Made by a program: the position numbers and the translations under genes. A stretch of 64,000 nt of DNA, taken from assembly GCA_028023455.1 (NCBI GenBank), contig JAQFVV010012477.1:3187865-3251864 (forward strand). The letters run 5' to 3'. Positions 45,171 to 56,789 of this stretch are shown in pieces. Under the pieces are notes generated by a model, which saw nothing but the letters and a program-made list of their open reading frames with translations, did not search any database and was not told where the DNA came from. Origin of the DNA: Epiperipatus broadwayi. Taxonomy: Eukaryota; Onychophora; Udeonychophora; Euonychophora; Peripatidae. Positions within the stretch are counted from its first letter, which is position 1, and every line of letters begins with the position of its first letter.

Positions 45171-46140
45171 ATATCAATATTTAAAAAAATCTATCTCTTC
45201 AGAAAAATATTGTGTTATAATTATAAAAGATCACTATCATGTGCCAAAAGATGATATTTTAGAAAATAGTGGGTGTTTATTTATATGTTATCTATTTCTA
45301 CTTTTTTGAAATATACATTACATACATTGAAAGAACAAAATATAAATGAAAATATGATATAAGCATATTTTATTAATCAAATATTATAATATATTTTTCA
45401 AATGCTTATCTATGTGGTCATTAATAATCGTCATACCAGGATATATTTTTCTATAATTATTTCAAATTGATCAAATTAAAAAAGCCATTTTATTTGTAAA
45501 TTACTGAATATTCATAATCATTTTATAAGACGCACAGCATTATGGCATAGTAATTAATTAGTACATTTGTATCTACAATAGAGATCTAATTCTTCACTAG
45601 TTCAACTTTTCTTTCAAATTGTAAGATAATTTGAATTCTGTTTCTAAGTTGTTCCATAACTATTAAATTAAATTATTTACTAAATTATTAATCATTTATT
45701 AAATTATCAATAATAAGTAAGTGGTTGTAACTGGTTGTTATTAGATAAATAATGGCACAAGAACAAACTTTAAACACCTATTTGAGAATAGTTGGCTATT
45801 CTTCTTTTTAATATCGATTACATTGCTATTCCTATTTGGAAAGATTTTAGAAAGTTATTGATTTTTTGTGTTTTATTTAAAGACTGTTTCAATGAGTAAA
45901 AGCACTATTTTCCAAAATCTCTGTTTTAAGTACTTTTGGAAATCTTTATTTTTATTTTAGAAAGATCATGTATCTAATCATACTGCAACCGACCTCTGCT
46001 AAAAATATAAATAAAAGTTAATTTTCCACCTGTAGTTTTGTTTATATGCTTAAATATTTTTTTGCATTAAATATTTAGTTTTCTTAAATAACAAATTTAA
46101 ACTTTAAAATATAATATTCCTATTTTTATATTGATACAAT
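45171..46140. other. AT-rich spacer
   Basis: Nothing identified. Confidence 0.5.
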
Positions 46141-46144
46141 ATAT

Positions 46145-46630
46145 CAGGGGTGTCCAACAAGTCGATCGTGATTCACCGGTCGATCGCAAAGCCATTTTTG
46201 GTCGATCGTAAGGCCAATCTGGCAAGAGCTGTCAGGTAATGAGTGAAACAAATTAAGTCAAGATTTTCAAGTTTTTTTTTGTTATTTTTGTTTTTGTTCT
46301 AATTTTTTTTTCAATTCTAGATAGGTGAAGTCCACTAAGTCGTATCATTATTGAAAATAATATTTTTAATCTTAATTTAATGTAGCTAATTTGAATTAAA
46401 TATTGTTAATAATTACTCATGTTGCTTTAATTCACCCGACATGAGTTTTTTGGTCTGTTAAATAATTGTTATTTTTTACTAGGTAGATATATAAAAATGG
46501 TATGTATTTCACACCTCCCTGCACTTAGACTGCGACTATGATAAGTCGATCGCCTATGTCAAGAACTCGATCGCAAAACATTTTAAAAATAAAAAGTAGA
46601 TATTATGAACACAAAAGTTGGCCACCCCTA
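46145..46630. mobile_element. hAT-like non-autonomous DNA transposon
   Basis: The left end CAGGGGTGTCCAAC and the complement of the right end, TAGGGGTGGCCAAC, form a terminal inverted repeat of the hAT type. Sub-terminal GTCGATCG-type repeats (GGTCGATCGCAAAG, GGTCGATCGTAAGG, TAAGTCGATCGCC, ACTCGATCGCAAA) are typical of some vertebrate and invertebrate hAT MITEs. No ORF. A clear 8 bp target duplication is not visible. Confidence 0.8.
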
Positions 46631-46809
46631 AAATAGTAAATAAAACAATTTTATTTTACCGATTAATTTACATCGTTTTTTAATTACTTATTGAAATTTC
46701 AAATGAGCTTTTCATTTGAAATTCAATGTAAGTTTTTTTAAAAGATTAATTACGACCTTGCTAATAATTCAATTACATTTATTAGACTAATATTTAATAA
46801 CTGAAACAC

Positions 46810-47060
46810 GCAGGCTTATTATATACCTGTGTCTATATATGTAATATATAGGGTATATGAACACAGACTTTCACACCCCCCACCACTCTCCACACTATCA
46901 CATAACACTGATATACTTGAACACATATATGTTGAAAAGATAAATAATCACCAATATACATATTTCATGCTAAACCAGCAATCATCAGCTGGTCCAGATT
47001 ATCATCTCTACACATATATGCTATAAGTGCTCAGATATATTAAGATAGCCAATCCTCATA
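46810..47060 (-). mobile_element. Family D hammerhead element D3
   Basis: Minus-oriented copy containing GAGTGTTGTGATAGTGTGGA-like body, the complement of AATAATCACCAATATAC, a complete ribozyme and the upstream block CTATCTTAATATATCTGAGCA. It matches the element at 44.45-44.99 kb closely (AGCACTTATA...TATATGTGT), so the two are probably among the younger D copies. Only about half a unit is present. Confidence 0.78.
46944..47002 (-). ncRNA. Type I hammerhead ribozyme D3
   Basis: Outer stem I ATAATC with GATTAT; inner ACCAG with TTGGT (one G-U pair); core CTGATGA (46988-46982); stem II TGCT-GGTTT-AGCA; GAAA (46967-46964 region); stem III TATGTA; cleavage predicted next to TTGGT, near 46955/46954. 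The core is intact and the length is 59 nt. Confidence 0.88.
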
Positions 47061-48718
47061 CAAAATGCCAAGCAGCCTCCTGCAATTACTCTTATTAATA
47101 TATATATATTAAACTTTATTTTGAACAAGTGTATAAAAAGTAATTTATTTATAGTAAAAGTTTAAAGATTATCTTTGATAATATTGTCCAAAAGTACATT
47201 GTTTTCAAAAATAAGTAAGTACTGATACTAGTGACATTCGATCTGAATAACGAATATTTAGAACTCATTTTCGTAAATATGCACCATTTAGCAATTACTG
47301 AAAAACAATTGCAAATCTATTTGTAGAAATTTCAATCAAACATCAATTGCAAACATTAACAATTTCAAAAATAAAGATGTCTGAAACATATTCATAATGT
47401 ACTACGCATTTTAAATTTGACTATATCTTGTAACATAAGTTATTAAAATATAAAGGAGTATTCGGACATCATATATATATATATATTATAACAGTCGTCG
47501 GAACCTCTCTAACCTAATCTGCCATACCAGGGTGCCACTAGGCTATTGGAACATAGAAAATTTATATGGTAGGCAGATACGGGAGAGGTTATTCTTATTT
47601 CGAACTGAAAGCCCCAGTCACTAGCTCAGGGATAAGCTGAGTTTAAAATATCATTCTGAATGCTAAAATTTCTAATTCTTAATTTTAAATATTAATAGAA
47701 TATATAAAATGAGTTACTGCCAAAATTAATTCAACAAGACATTTTATTATAACGCACACACACATTAAAAGGAAAAATACTGAAAATTAAATTAACTAGT
47801 GAATATATTTGATTTAAATTATATGCACAAATGGAAACATTTAATAGATTTAATACAATTTAAATATTTTATTAGGCATGAATATGCTACATAGATTACG
47901 CATATAACTAACCCAATCTCTTTTAATCTTAGCCTAAAATCTCACGTTTAAAACAATGCTAGCTTACTGATATATACTGATGAGACCAATGCAAAGTGAG
48001 ATTGTTAGCACAACACAATCATGCAGACACAAACTTACATCTGTCACAAGATATCACTAGTAAATAATGAATCATGGTGGGAAGGAATGAGCATGTTTTC
48101 AATGAACATTAATAAATTTCACCAACGGCAGGAATGACCCATTACCCAATTGATGATACAAAACGAAATTATTGAAATATATAAGTGATGCTCTGAAAAG
48201 GAGATAGCAATCTTTGCTGGCTTACTGTCCCAATCAGAGAATAAGAAAATCAATGGAATAGGAAATATGTCTATGATCATTGACAACATGATGGCTACAC
48301 TTTTAGGCCATGTGTTCAGGTTGATATTATCCCCTGCATGCTAACACAGTACAAGGGAATGAGTATCTAATGCACCTACTCAGATTACATTGACATAAAC
48401 ATCCATACATCTATCCACCAGCACCAATTTAACTATGAAACAATTAGCCCAAAATTAACACACCTTAAACTAAACAATTTTACGAATCTATGCAGCCATT
48501 TATGCTTATTTTTAAATTAGTAATTTAAAAGAAATTTATGAGAATTGAAATGATATTTACCACATATATAAACAAAAATATAAATAATTTAAAATTTTAG
48601 TCAGATAAGAAAGAAATTTCTTTTAAAAGTTAAGTGATAGTATATAATTAATGTTCATATTTCATTCGAAAAGTCCGTCTTTGCAGTTCTTGATGCATCA
48701 CAAAATTCAAAGTTCTTT
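47061..48718. other. Mostly AT-rich DNA with one hairpin
   Basis: A hairpin lies at 47501-47592 (AACCTCTC...TCTGCCATACCA against TATGGTAGGCAGA...GAGAGGTT), next to a TA run. Otherwise nothing recognised. Confidence 0.45.
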
Positions 48719-49150
48719 CTATTTTATATTGTTATAGGTGGAGACAAATCTGTTGTTGGGCAGTTTCTGGAAAACATCATTAATGGAGATCACTTCAGTT
48801 GGTGCAAATGTGAGTGTGACCCCTACATTTTGGAGATCTACAATACACTTATAAATATATTTAAATAACATACAATTAGCAAGATCATTCCCAAATCTAA
48901 ATCTCAATTTCAAAGTTTTCTTTTTATATTTTTGTGAATTCTTATCATCAAATTCCAATATCAATCTTGCATGGCTTGGTGCTGTTCTTATTGGCAATGA
49001 TGACCATGTGTTTCGTTCCATCGTTATTGGTCAGCTTTTTTTAGACCAGGAACTTGCATATTTATCACTAGTATTTTTTTTTAATTTATCTCTTATCTGA
49101 CTTTTTGCCCAAGGGCCTGCTGCTATTATGTCAATATAGAAAATCATTTC
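48719..49150 (-). pseudogene. Unrecognised decayed reading frame
   Basis: From 49021 the frame has a real ATG and 100 codons (MERNTWSSLPIRTAPSHARL ... FDDKNSQKYKKKTLKLRFRF). It stays open upstream on the minus strand, interrupted only by one TGA: IDIIAAGPWAKSQIRDKLKK, then YASSWSKKS, stop, PIT-M. Roughly 140 codons with one stop in such AT-rich DNA suggest former coding sequence. The basic, Trp-containing composition would fit a retroelement ORF1 or nucleoprotein, but no domain is recognised. Confidence 0.4.
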
Positions 49151-49407
49151 CATTTTAAGATTAAAATAACTAAGTAACTGATTTTTTTTCTTTTATATTA
49201 GAACAATCTTGTTTTTAGATTTTAAACTTTAAATTATATAATTAGTTTGCCTTCTGTGCATTATATATATATTAATTTAAATAAAATTATTAAATTCTCT
49301 TTTATATATATATTTCTACCTGAGGGTAATTATATATTTTTTCCACATTTACTTGAAAGTGATGTAATGGCATATACTTATACCATTGCAATATATATAT
49401 ATATAAT
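49151..49407. other. AT-rich spacer
   Basis: Nothing identified. Confidence 0.5.
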
Positions 49408-49542
49408 AAAACAAGTCATAAATTTTGTAACTTGCTTTTAAGCTTACATTTAATGATCACTAGATGGAGCTTACCAATCGCTCTCTATTCAAGCTTTATT
49501 TTATAAGTGCCAAAAGAGAAAGGATTCAAAATCTCTTTGGAA

Positions 49543-49606
49543 AGTCCCTATCTCCAGACCAATTGGTTTTGAGCTTGAAGGCTCATCTCAGTGGAGCACA
49601 GAGACT
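49543..49606 (-). ncRNA. Hammerhead remnant C1
   Basis: Stem I AGTCTCT with AGGGACT pairs over 7 bp (one G-U), inner CTCCA with TGGAG pairs perfectly, and stem III is the palindrome CCAATTGG followed by TC. The core has a 2-base insertion (CTGAGATGA) and GAAA has become AAAA. The fold is recognisable, but catalysis is unlikely. Confidence 0.65.
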
Positions 49607-50077
49607 CTAGAAACTAGAACTAAAATACTAACTCAAAAGTCAGCACTTATAAAAACCCATTTCTATCAATCTGAAAGCCTGAACATTTCAGACACATAAA
49701 GGTCTTCAAATCCAGCCTTACAAACTAGATAGCTATATGGGTCTGAATTCAGCACTTATAAAATAAAGCTTGATTAGAGAGCTATTTGTAAGTGACATTT
49801 AGTGATCATTAAATGCAAGCTTAAAAGAAAGTTACAAAATTTATGGCCTGTTTTATTAATTATTATAAGTGTATCTTTGATGGATTTTGTGATGCTATAT
49901 TGCAGAGGCTATAACTATATGGTGAAAGTAAGCTGAATTCAGACCCATATTGCTATCTGTTTTGTAAGGCTGGATTTGAAGACATTTATGTGTCTGAAAA
50001 GTTCAGCCTTTCAGATTGATAGGAACATGTTTTATAAGTGCTGACTTTTGAGTTAGTATTTTAGTTCTAGTTTCTAG

Positions 50078-50140
50078 AGTCCCAGTGTTCCACTATGGTG
50101 AGCCACAAGCTTGAAACCAATTGGTCAGAAGATAGGGACT
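50078..50140 (+). ncRNA. Hammerhead remnant C2
   Basis: AGTCCC (50078) pairs with GGGACT (end 50140). GAAA is at 50113-50116, stem III CCAATTGG, TC at 50125-50126. Stem II is GAGCC-ACAA-GCTT. The core reads CTATGGTGA instead of CTGATGA. Confidence 0.65.
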
Positions 50141-50252
50141 TTCTGAAAGAGATTTTGAATTCTTTCTGTTTTGGCACTTATAAAATAAAACTTGATTAGA
50201 GATTACGCCCTTGTAGTGCAGATACAGTAAGACTGGAAACTTCCACTTCCTT

Positions 50253-50260
50253 TAGGACCG

Positions 50261-50301
<41 letters not shown>

Positions 50302-50335
50302 CGGTCCTATATATATATATATATATATATATTGT
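50253..50335. repeat. (TA)n with palindromic AGGACCGTTATA arms
   Basis: AGGACCGTTATA is followed by about 30 bp of TA and then TATAACGGTCCT, and more TA repeats to 50332. It can form a near-perfect cruciform. Confidence 0.9.
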
Positions 50336-50339
50336 ACCC

Positions 50340-52917
50340 TCACTTCCAGGAAATATGTAATAACAATAAATTGATCTAGCTCAGATAAATAATTATGTTC
50401 ATCTAAAATGTATCCAATAAATAATAACTATATTCTTTAATACTATCTATTATCAATTAGCTAAAATTAACAAATAATAATATGGTTCTGTTTCTTGAAT
50501 TAAATAAATAAATATCTAATAAAAATCATGAGACTATGAAATGAGTTTACAAGTGGCAAAATGAATACATTAAGCCAATATCCCACAGGATATCACCTCA
50601 ATGCATAAGAATACTATCCTTACTCTTATTGCTTAAACAATTAATCTATAGTACTCCTACATCTTTAATCAAAATTAATTAAGTAAATGACTCTTAATAA
50701 ATTAATCTGAATGATCTCTATTAAAATGATTTAGCTCAAGTTATCTCAGGTTCTTTTAAAATAATTTTAAATAATTATAACTTCTGTAATTAAGTATGAT
50801 AAGGGATTTAATATCATTCCTAACTATATCTAACTAATACCAATTCTAATAAAATAATAATATTAATCTTCAATCTATAATTTAATCTGATATCTTTTCT
50901 ACTTATAATATTACTTATGTGTATCACATAATAATAATGTAATATAATCTTCTATTATCCATCTGGCATCTTAAACAAACATATATGGTATGCTATTATA
51001 ATCTGAGAATATGTGGCAATCACTAATAATATAATTCTGTGTAAATATTCTGTGGTTATTTTATGACCATCATAATGATATAATAAAGGAAATATACATA
51101 ATAACTTTATTTATGTTGTGCAAATACTATGTCTTAATTCTAATTATATGTGATTATGTAATTGTGATGTGAAGAAACTGAGTCAACATCAAGATTTATA
51201 AGGAAAACTTAACAAATTTATTAATAAACTTTAACAATAAATTAGATACAGTATATACAATATGAATGAACTTTGTTTTACTTCCACTTAGGTAATCTCA
51301 CAAAAAATATATTAAATAAAATAAATATCAGTTACAAAAAAAAATTGCTTTATAAAATTCTTATTATTAAAATATTACCATTATATCTTTATGGCTTCCA
51401 TTAAGTTTCTTTAAATCATTACATTGCAAAAGTATTATTTAAATTATTAATTCAATATAGATTTATCATTTATTATTTAACTTTTAAAATACTTTATTAT
51501 CTCATATAATTATTCCTAACCTATTCATAATATAAATAACCTCAATTAATAATATATCCATTAATCTAGACTGCTTACTACTCATCAATATAATGTCAAA
51601 TAAAATGTAAGTATTGATGTGTTACCATTATAGAACAATAATAATATAAATTATGATCACTTATATTCTTCAAATGTGATTTAGTTATATCTCTTTTACT
51701 TGTAAAAAATATGCATTAAAATTGAATTTTTTTAAAACTTAATGACTAAATAATATCTTTAGAAAACACACTTTATTCATCATTCATTTATTTGTAATAA
51801 ACAATAATGAATCCCAAATACAAAAGTTTATGATTCCTTATGAACAAGTTGTAATCTTGTACTCTTTACACTTACTTTAAAACAATATAATCCATATTAT
51901 CCTCTTCAATAATAATTCTGCATTTTAAAATTATTCATCATTTCATATTTTAAAAGACTATCCTTTATGATGCACTCCAAGCAATATCGATAGTAAATAC
52001 ACAAGTCGGTATATGGAATAAATTAGATTTTAATTTAATAGCACTTCTACTAAATAACCTTCATGGTCACAGTGTATCATAAATAAGGTATGACTATTTT
52101 AGTTCATCACCTCTACTAATAAACATAATGTCCAAGCTATCTATTCAGCTCGATGGAACATTACAATTTCAACATACAGAAAATAATACTACCATGAACA
52201 TATACAAGTTATAGGGCTAAGTTATCTATACTTGCACAATAACCACTATCATCTATACTTATTCCCATATAAACAAATCCTACCTAAAATATTATCTTGG
52301 TCCCATTTAACTTAATATCAAGCTTACATCACTAAATTTATTCCTACATTCTTGTAACAATTAATAAATTCATGCCTAAAATAAACATCTAACCAATCGA
52401 TAAGAAAAGATTATTTTATCCCTTAGCAACTTTAAACATAAGTACAAACAATCAGTATCGGTATCCCAGTTTATTATTTTGATCACTTAAAATAAACCTT
52501 AAATTCAGTTATAATAGAATCATATACTTATATTTCCCTTATATTAAAATGTACTTATAATATTATTAAAAGTACGCATATTCTTTAACATGAATAAACA
52601 AATTATAAACTATGTGTATGTATTGTGTTTTTCATACTCATTTCATACATCCACACTAAAATATACAATAATAAAATACATAAAAAAATGATCAATACTT
52701 TTATAATTGTTACCATCAATAATGCGTTTTCATTGACGATTGTTCCATTAATATTTCTGAATCACGAACTAAATAAAACATTATTTAAATATCACTCATT
52801 CCACATCATCATACTTTAAAAATATTAAATTTTTTATTTAAAAATTATTAAATTTTTTTTTAAATAATTAACCACAAGGTTAGTAATTAATTTAATGTTT
52901 TATGTTTCTACATTTTT
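50340..52917. other. AT-rich DNA, nothing identified
   Basis: No frame, TIR or shared repeat recognised. Confidence 0.5.
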
Positions 52918-53229
52918 CTATTTTATAAACATTATGATAAAAGTTAGTAAAATAAGATTTAAAATTATATTACGAAAAGGAACTCTGACAAAGTTCATTA
53001 TGGAAAATGTCCTTTCCCTCCTGTACAGCATTTTTTGATAAAAACATCTTCCTTTAACGCAAAAAAAAACCACGCAAGCTCCAATAGTTCCACATTCATG
53101 ACATGTCCAACGAATCTTTTTAAGAATAAAGAAAATAAACGAAAGTAAGTTGACTTGTAAAATATTCCTATTGCAATACAAATAGTTCAGGGTTCTGCTT
53201 TTATTTCCAACAGTAATTGTTAAATGCAT
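52918..53229 (-). pseudogene. piggyBac-like transposase C-terminal zinc-finger remnant
   Basis: A 103-residue frame contains RWTCHECGTIGACVVFFC, then VKGRCFYQKM. PiggyBac-family transposases end in a Cys-rich zinc-binding domain with a CxxC pair and a final C-x(3,4)-CF-xx-(Y/F)H. The spacing here is similar but the terminal His is replaced. No catalytic-domain sequence was found upstream. The assignment rests on the cysteine pattern alone. Confidence 0.4.
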
Positions 53230-53615
53230 TTTTAATCCTCTATTACAACAGATATCTTCTAAAATTTACTGCTTTCAGTTAAATTTCCCACTGGTCAATG
53301 TTCCTGGATACAACACAGCATCTGTAGTATGTATTATTATAGTTTTAAATATCTTTAGAAATACTTTTCCAAATATATTCTGTATGTCCAGCATACAACA
53401 ATTAACTTATTTTGAAGATTTTTCCAATGTAATATAAATTATTTTACCAATAATATTCATTTTAAATTTTTTAAAAAAATTATATTTTTCAAAAATAAAT
53501 TTCAATATTTCTTCATAAAGAAATATTTCAGCATCTAAAATAATTGTTATATTTATGTTAACAGTTTTTTTAAAAAAAACTATTCTACTTTAAAATAGCT
53601 TTCAGAATAAAAAAT

Positions 53616-53795
53616 TCATATTTTTTCTTTCCATCTCTGATGTGCTTTTCTGAATCTTCTCCATGAAGTTCTGTCTATTAAATTTACTATTAAACTAGCA
53701 TGACCACTCAACATAGGCAAAATTATGTGCCTAGTAGGAAAATAATAATTCAATATTTTCCTCCATAAATTTAAGCTCAGTGATGACTCCTCCAT
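53616..53795 (-). CDS. Small ORF (59 aa) downstream of a promoter-like block
   Basis: ATG at 53795 lies in a good context (AAACATGG). The product starts MEESSLSLNLWRKILNYYF and ends SWRRFRKAHQRWKEKI, with an aliphatic stretch in the middle (HIILPMLSGHASLIVNLI) and a strongly basic C-terminus (about nine Lys/Arg/His in the last 18). About 215 bp upstream are CCAAT and TATA elements in the right order and orientation. The leader holds three tiny upstream ORFs. I do not recognise the protein. It may be a first exon, a retroelement-driven frame, or chance. Confidence 0.35.
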   Translation of the reverse strand: MEESSLSLNLWRKILNYYFPTRHIILPMLSGHASLIVNLIDRTSWRRFRKAHQRWKEKI

Positions 53796-54004
53796 GTTTA
53801 AGTTGATGTTAAATTAGATGAAATAGATTAGCAAGTAAGGAACTACTTAATTTTTAGCTACACATTTCCATACCATAATCTTATGATAATGAATAAATAT
53901 CCCTTCTTTTTATAATTTAAAACAATAAAATTGACTATTACTAATATACGTAATTACTAAAGTTGCAGTAACAGTAACAACGATAGTAAGAATTAAAATA
54001 ATAG

Positions 54005-54065
54005 CAAACTGCAAAATCTGTGCAGCTCTTATATACTCAAGCCTACTCCACATCTGATTGGACAA
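54005..54065 (-). promoter_or_regulatory. Candidate core promoter: CCAAT and TATA boxes
   Basis: On the minus strand CCAAT (54061-54057) is followed about 25 bases later by TATATAAG (54035-54028), then GAGCTGCACAGATTTTGCAG with a CAGT near the expected start (about 54010). The arrangement is that of an animal Pol II promoter or an LTR U3. It points toward the small ORF at 53795-53616. Confidence 0.45.
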
Positions 54066-54069
54066 TTAA

Positions 54070-55840
54070 ACAATGCTTATTTCCAAGGACCCTGGGCAAA
54101 CAATGCTGGATTAAAGTTAAAACAAATAATAATTTACTAAATATTTATTTTTTATCATATTATTTAATTCTTAATTAATTTTCATATTTTATTTACACTT
54201 AATAAATACTCTAAAATAACTTTTAAAAATCACATTATACTATTTATTACTATTTCTATCCTTCTTTTAAACAAAACGTATTTATTTTTCAAAATAAAAT
54301 ACAAATCTGATTTTATTTATTATATTCACTTTAAAGACCCAATTTAACATTTATAACAGATAATATTATTTTATCCCTGAATAAACAAAGCTACAATTTT
54401 TAAATCTTATATTAGAATTTTAAAATAGTTTTACTTTATTAAAACTTTGCAAGTGCATGTGTAAACATTTACACATCATGTGGTTTACAAAAATACATGA
54501 AATGCTAATAATTTAACCAAAAAATAAAATAAATAATTTAATTTACAAAATTTTACATAAAAATAATATTATAGCAAAATTTAAAATAATTATTCCAATA
54601 TTATAAAATCAACTATGCACTTGTCCCACATTATTATTTTTAATTTAATGATTTTTAAATATAACTATTAAATACAATTATTATTATTAAAAATTCTATT
54701 CATTTAACTTTAAATTACTACTTTTAAAATTTACTTTAATCATTTACTTATAAGACTTATTAAATCAGTATTTACTATGGCCAGTTTTCCCAACCATACA
54801 ATCTTATAATGATTTTTAGTTAACTGTTTTCTTTCAAAGACTAACACAATATTATACATCAACTATTTTACTTGCCCTAACTAGATTATTAAAAAATCAT
54901 CAACACATAACATACATCATTCTCTTACTTAACTTTGAAATTTAAAAATTTCCAGTAAATTGATCTAAATAATCCATCCTTACCTAAACAAAAGGGTACA
55001 ATATATATATATATATGGATAGGTAATCAGAGTGGTGGAACATGGAATTAACATGAGATGATGGAAAATCATTATCAATCCCAGTTCAAAATGAATATTT
55101 CAAATAATATTAATATATATATATATATATATAATAAGATCTAATAAGTAAGATATTAAAGTAAGGTAATATTAAAATCACAAAAATATGTCATTTTATA
55201 TATTAGTAATATATAAGACCATGAGAGAGATCACTCTTTGATAGATCAGACCAGTTAATATATGTATAAATTCATCATCATTATAATAAGTATAAATATG
55301 TATAAATAATACTCAAAAGAAATAACCATTCATCGTGAATGATCAACGATCAATAAATCAACAGTCAATCTTATAACTGGATTTTGAAATGGATCTATTA
55401 TAGACCAGAATAACCATTTAGCCAATGCTAGTTTGGAGTAATTATTTAAACCTTAATTTGGATGCACAATCTTAAGTGCTAATCCATTCGAATATATAAC
55501 AGACAACAATAATGCTGGGATATTAAAACATACTAATCATCATCTATGCTCTGACTACTTAATACCTGATAAATATTAAATTAAATAAAATGTAGTGCAT
55601 GGGCTTTAAAAAGTATTCTCTTAGTGCCAAACCAGAACAATGTCATACTGGAATGCTCCATAAACACTAATATACATCTACTTTCTTATGTCAGACCATT
55701 ATGCTCAAATCTATCTCAGAGAATATAAGCTCTATTACTGTTACTATGATCAAGAGGTGATGCAAGCAGACAATATTCTAAATTTTTTTTAAAATTAATT
55801 CACTGGAATAATTTTAATAATTATATAGAAGTTTATTAAT
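54070..55840. other. AT-rich DNA with TA microsatellites
   Basis: Short (TA)n runs at about 55000-55015 and 55110-55130; nothing else identified. Confidence 0.5.
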
Positions 55841-56079
55841 ACAATAAAAATGATATGAAGGTCTATAGAATATGGGCTATACAGTTATATAAATCTTCTG
55901 ATTTTGATTAATATATAAGAAAAAATAATCACATAGTGATTTACATGATTAATATATAAATTCAAGTTACTATAAGATGACATACATATGTGTTCCAATG
56001 GGTTTATGTAGTTTAATAATTTCAGAACATATTTAAATTGTCATAAAATAATAAAATAAACATTTAAAATTTACATATA

Positions 56080-56270
56080 AATGTCTATCTTACATGCATG
56101 GATATTTGCACATAAATGTGCAGAACAATTGATTTATGTTTCAATCATCATATAAAATACAATAAATGATTAAAATTTAAAATTATCACATTTTAGTGAT
56201 ATACATAATGCCTTATTCTAGGCTTAATAAAAAACATATAATCTGTGCACATATGTGCAGTACAATAATT
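56080..56270. repeat. Diverged ~150 bp tandem duplication
   Basis: TTTGCACATAAATGTGCAGAAC near 56106 recurs as CTGTGCACATATGTGCAGTAC near 56242, both followed by an AATTG stretch. Each carries a GCACAT..ATGTGC dyad. Confidence 0.6.
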
Positions 56271-56509
56271 GTTTAGACATATAAATGAAATTCATCTATC
56301 ATGTTTGAATTTATCAAAATAATAAAATTATATAATTAATTGCATGTGTGGTTCTTTAAAAATATAGTTGATACAAATTAAAATTATTAGTTTCTCTTTT
56401 TATAGTCAATCAAAGTATTTTTTCTTCTTCTTTAAAAAAAATAAAATCAGTCTTGACAGGTTACTCTAAAAATATTTTATTTTTCGATTTCTTCTTTTCT
56501 TTAAAACAG

Positions 56510-56760
56510 AATGTCAATTAATTAATTCTTTACTTTTAGATTTTTAATCCAAGCAAAATTGCTTATTTTTGTTTCACATTTAAAATGTCTCTCATTTTTA
56601 GCAAACAAAATATAAAATCATATACATATTAGTATCACAGATTAATTAATTATAATGTGTTTCTTTAGAATATAGAATTATCTATTAATCCTTTACTTTT
56701 TATTTTTAATCCAAGAAAAATTATTACTTGCACTTTGAGTTATATTTTTAAATGTCATTT
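56510..56760. repeat. Diverged ~175 bp tandem duplication
   Basis: ATTAATTCTTTACTTTTAG with TTTTTAATCCAAGCAAAATT near 56520 recurs as ATTAATCCTTTACTTTTTA with TTTTTAATCCAAGAAAAATT near 56690. Confidence 0.7.
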
Positions 56761-56789
56761 TAAGGAATTACTAAAATAACATACCAGCT

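Larger units (their letters stand above)
49408..50200. mobile_element. Family C hammerhead element: inverted pair
   Basis: A minus-oriented unit (about 49408-49800) faces a plus-oriented unit (about 49870-50200). Paired landmarks: GCACTTATAAAATAAAGCTTG at both unit ends, CCAATTGGTTTTGAGCTTG with CAAGCTTGAAACCAATTGG, and TAGCTATATGGGTCTGAATT with its complement. The body aligns by landmarks with family B (TTCAGACACATAAAGGTC; CTAAAATACTAACTCAAAA). Both ribozymes have damaged cores, so this looks like an older family. Confidence 0.75.
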
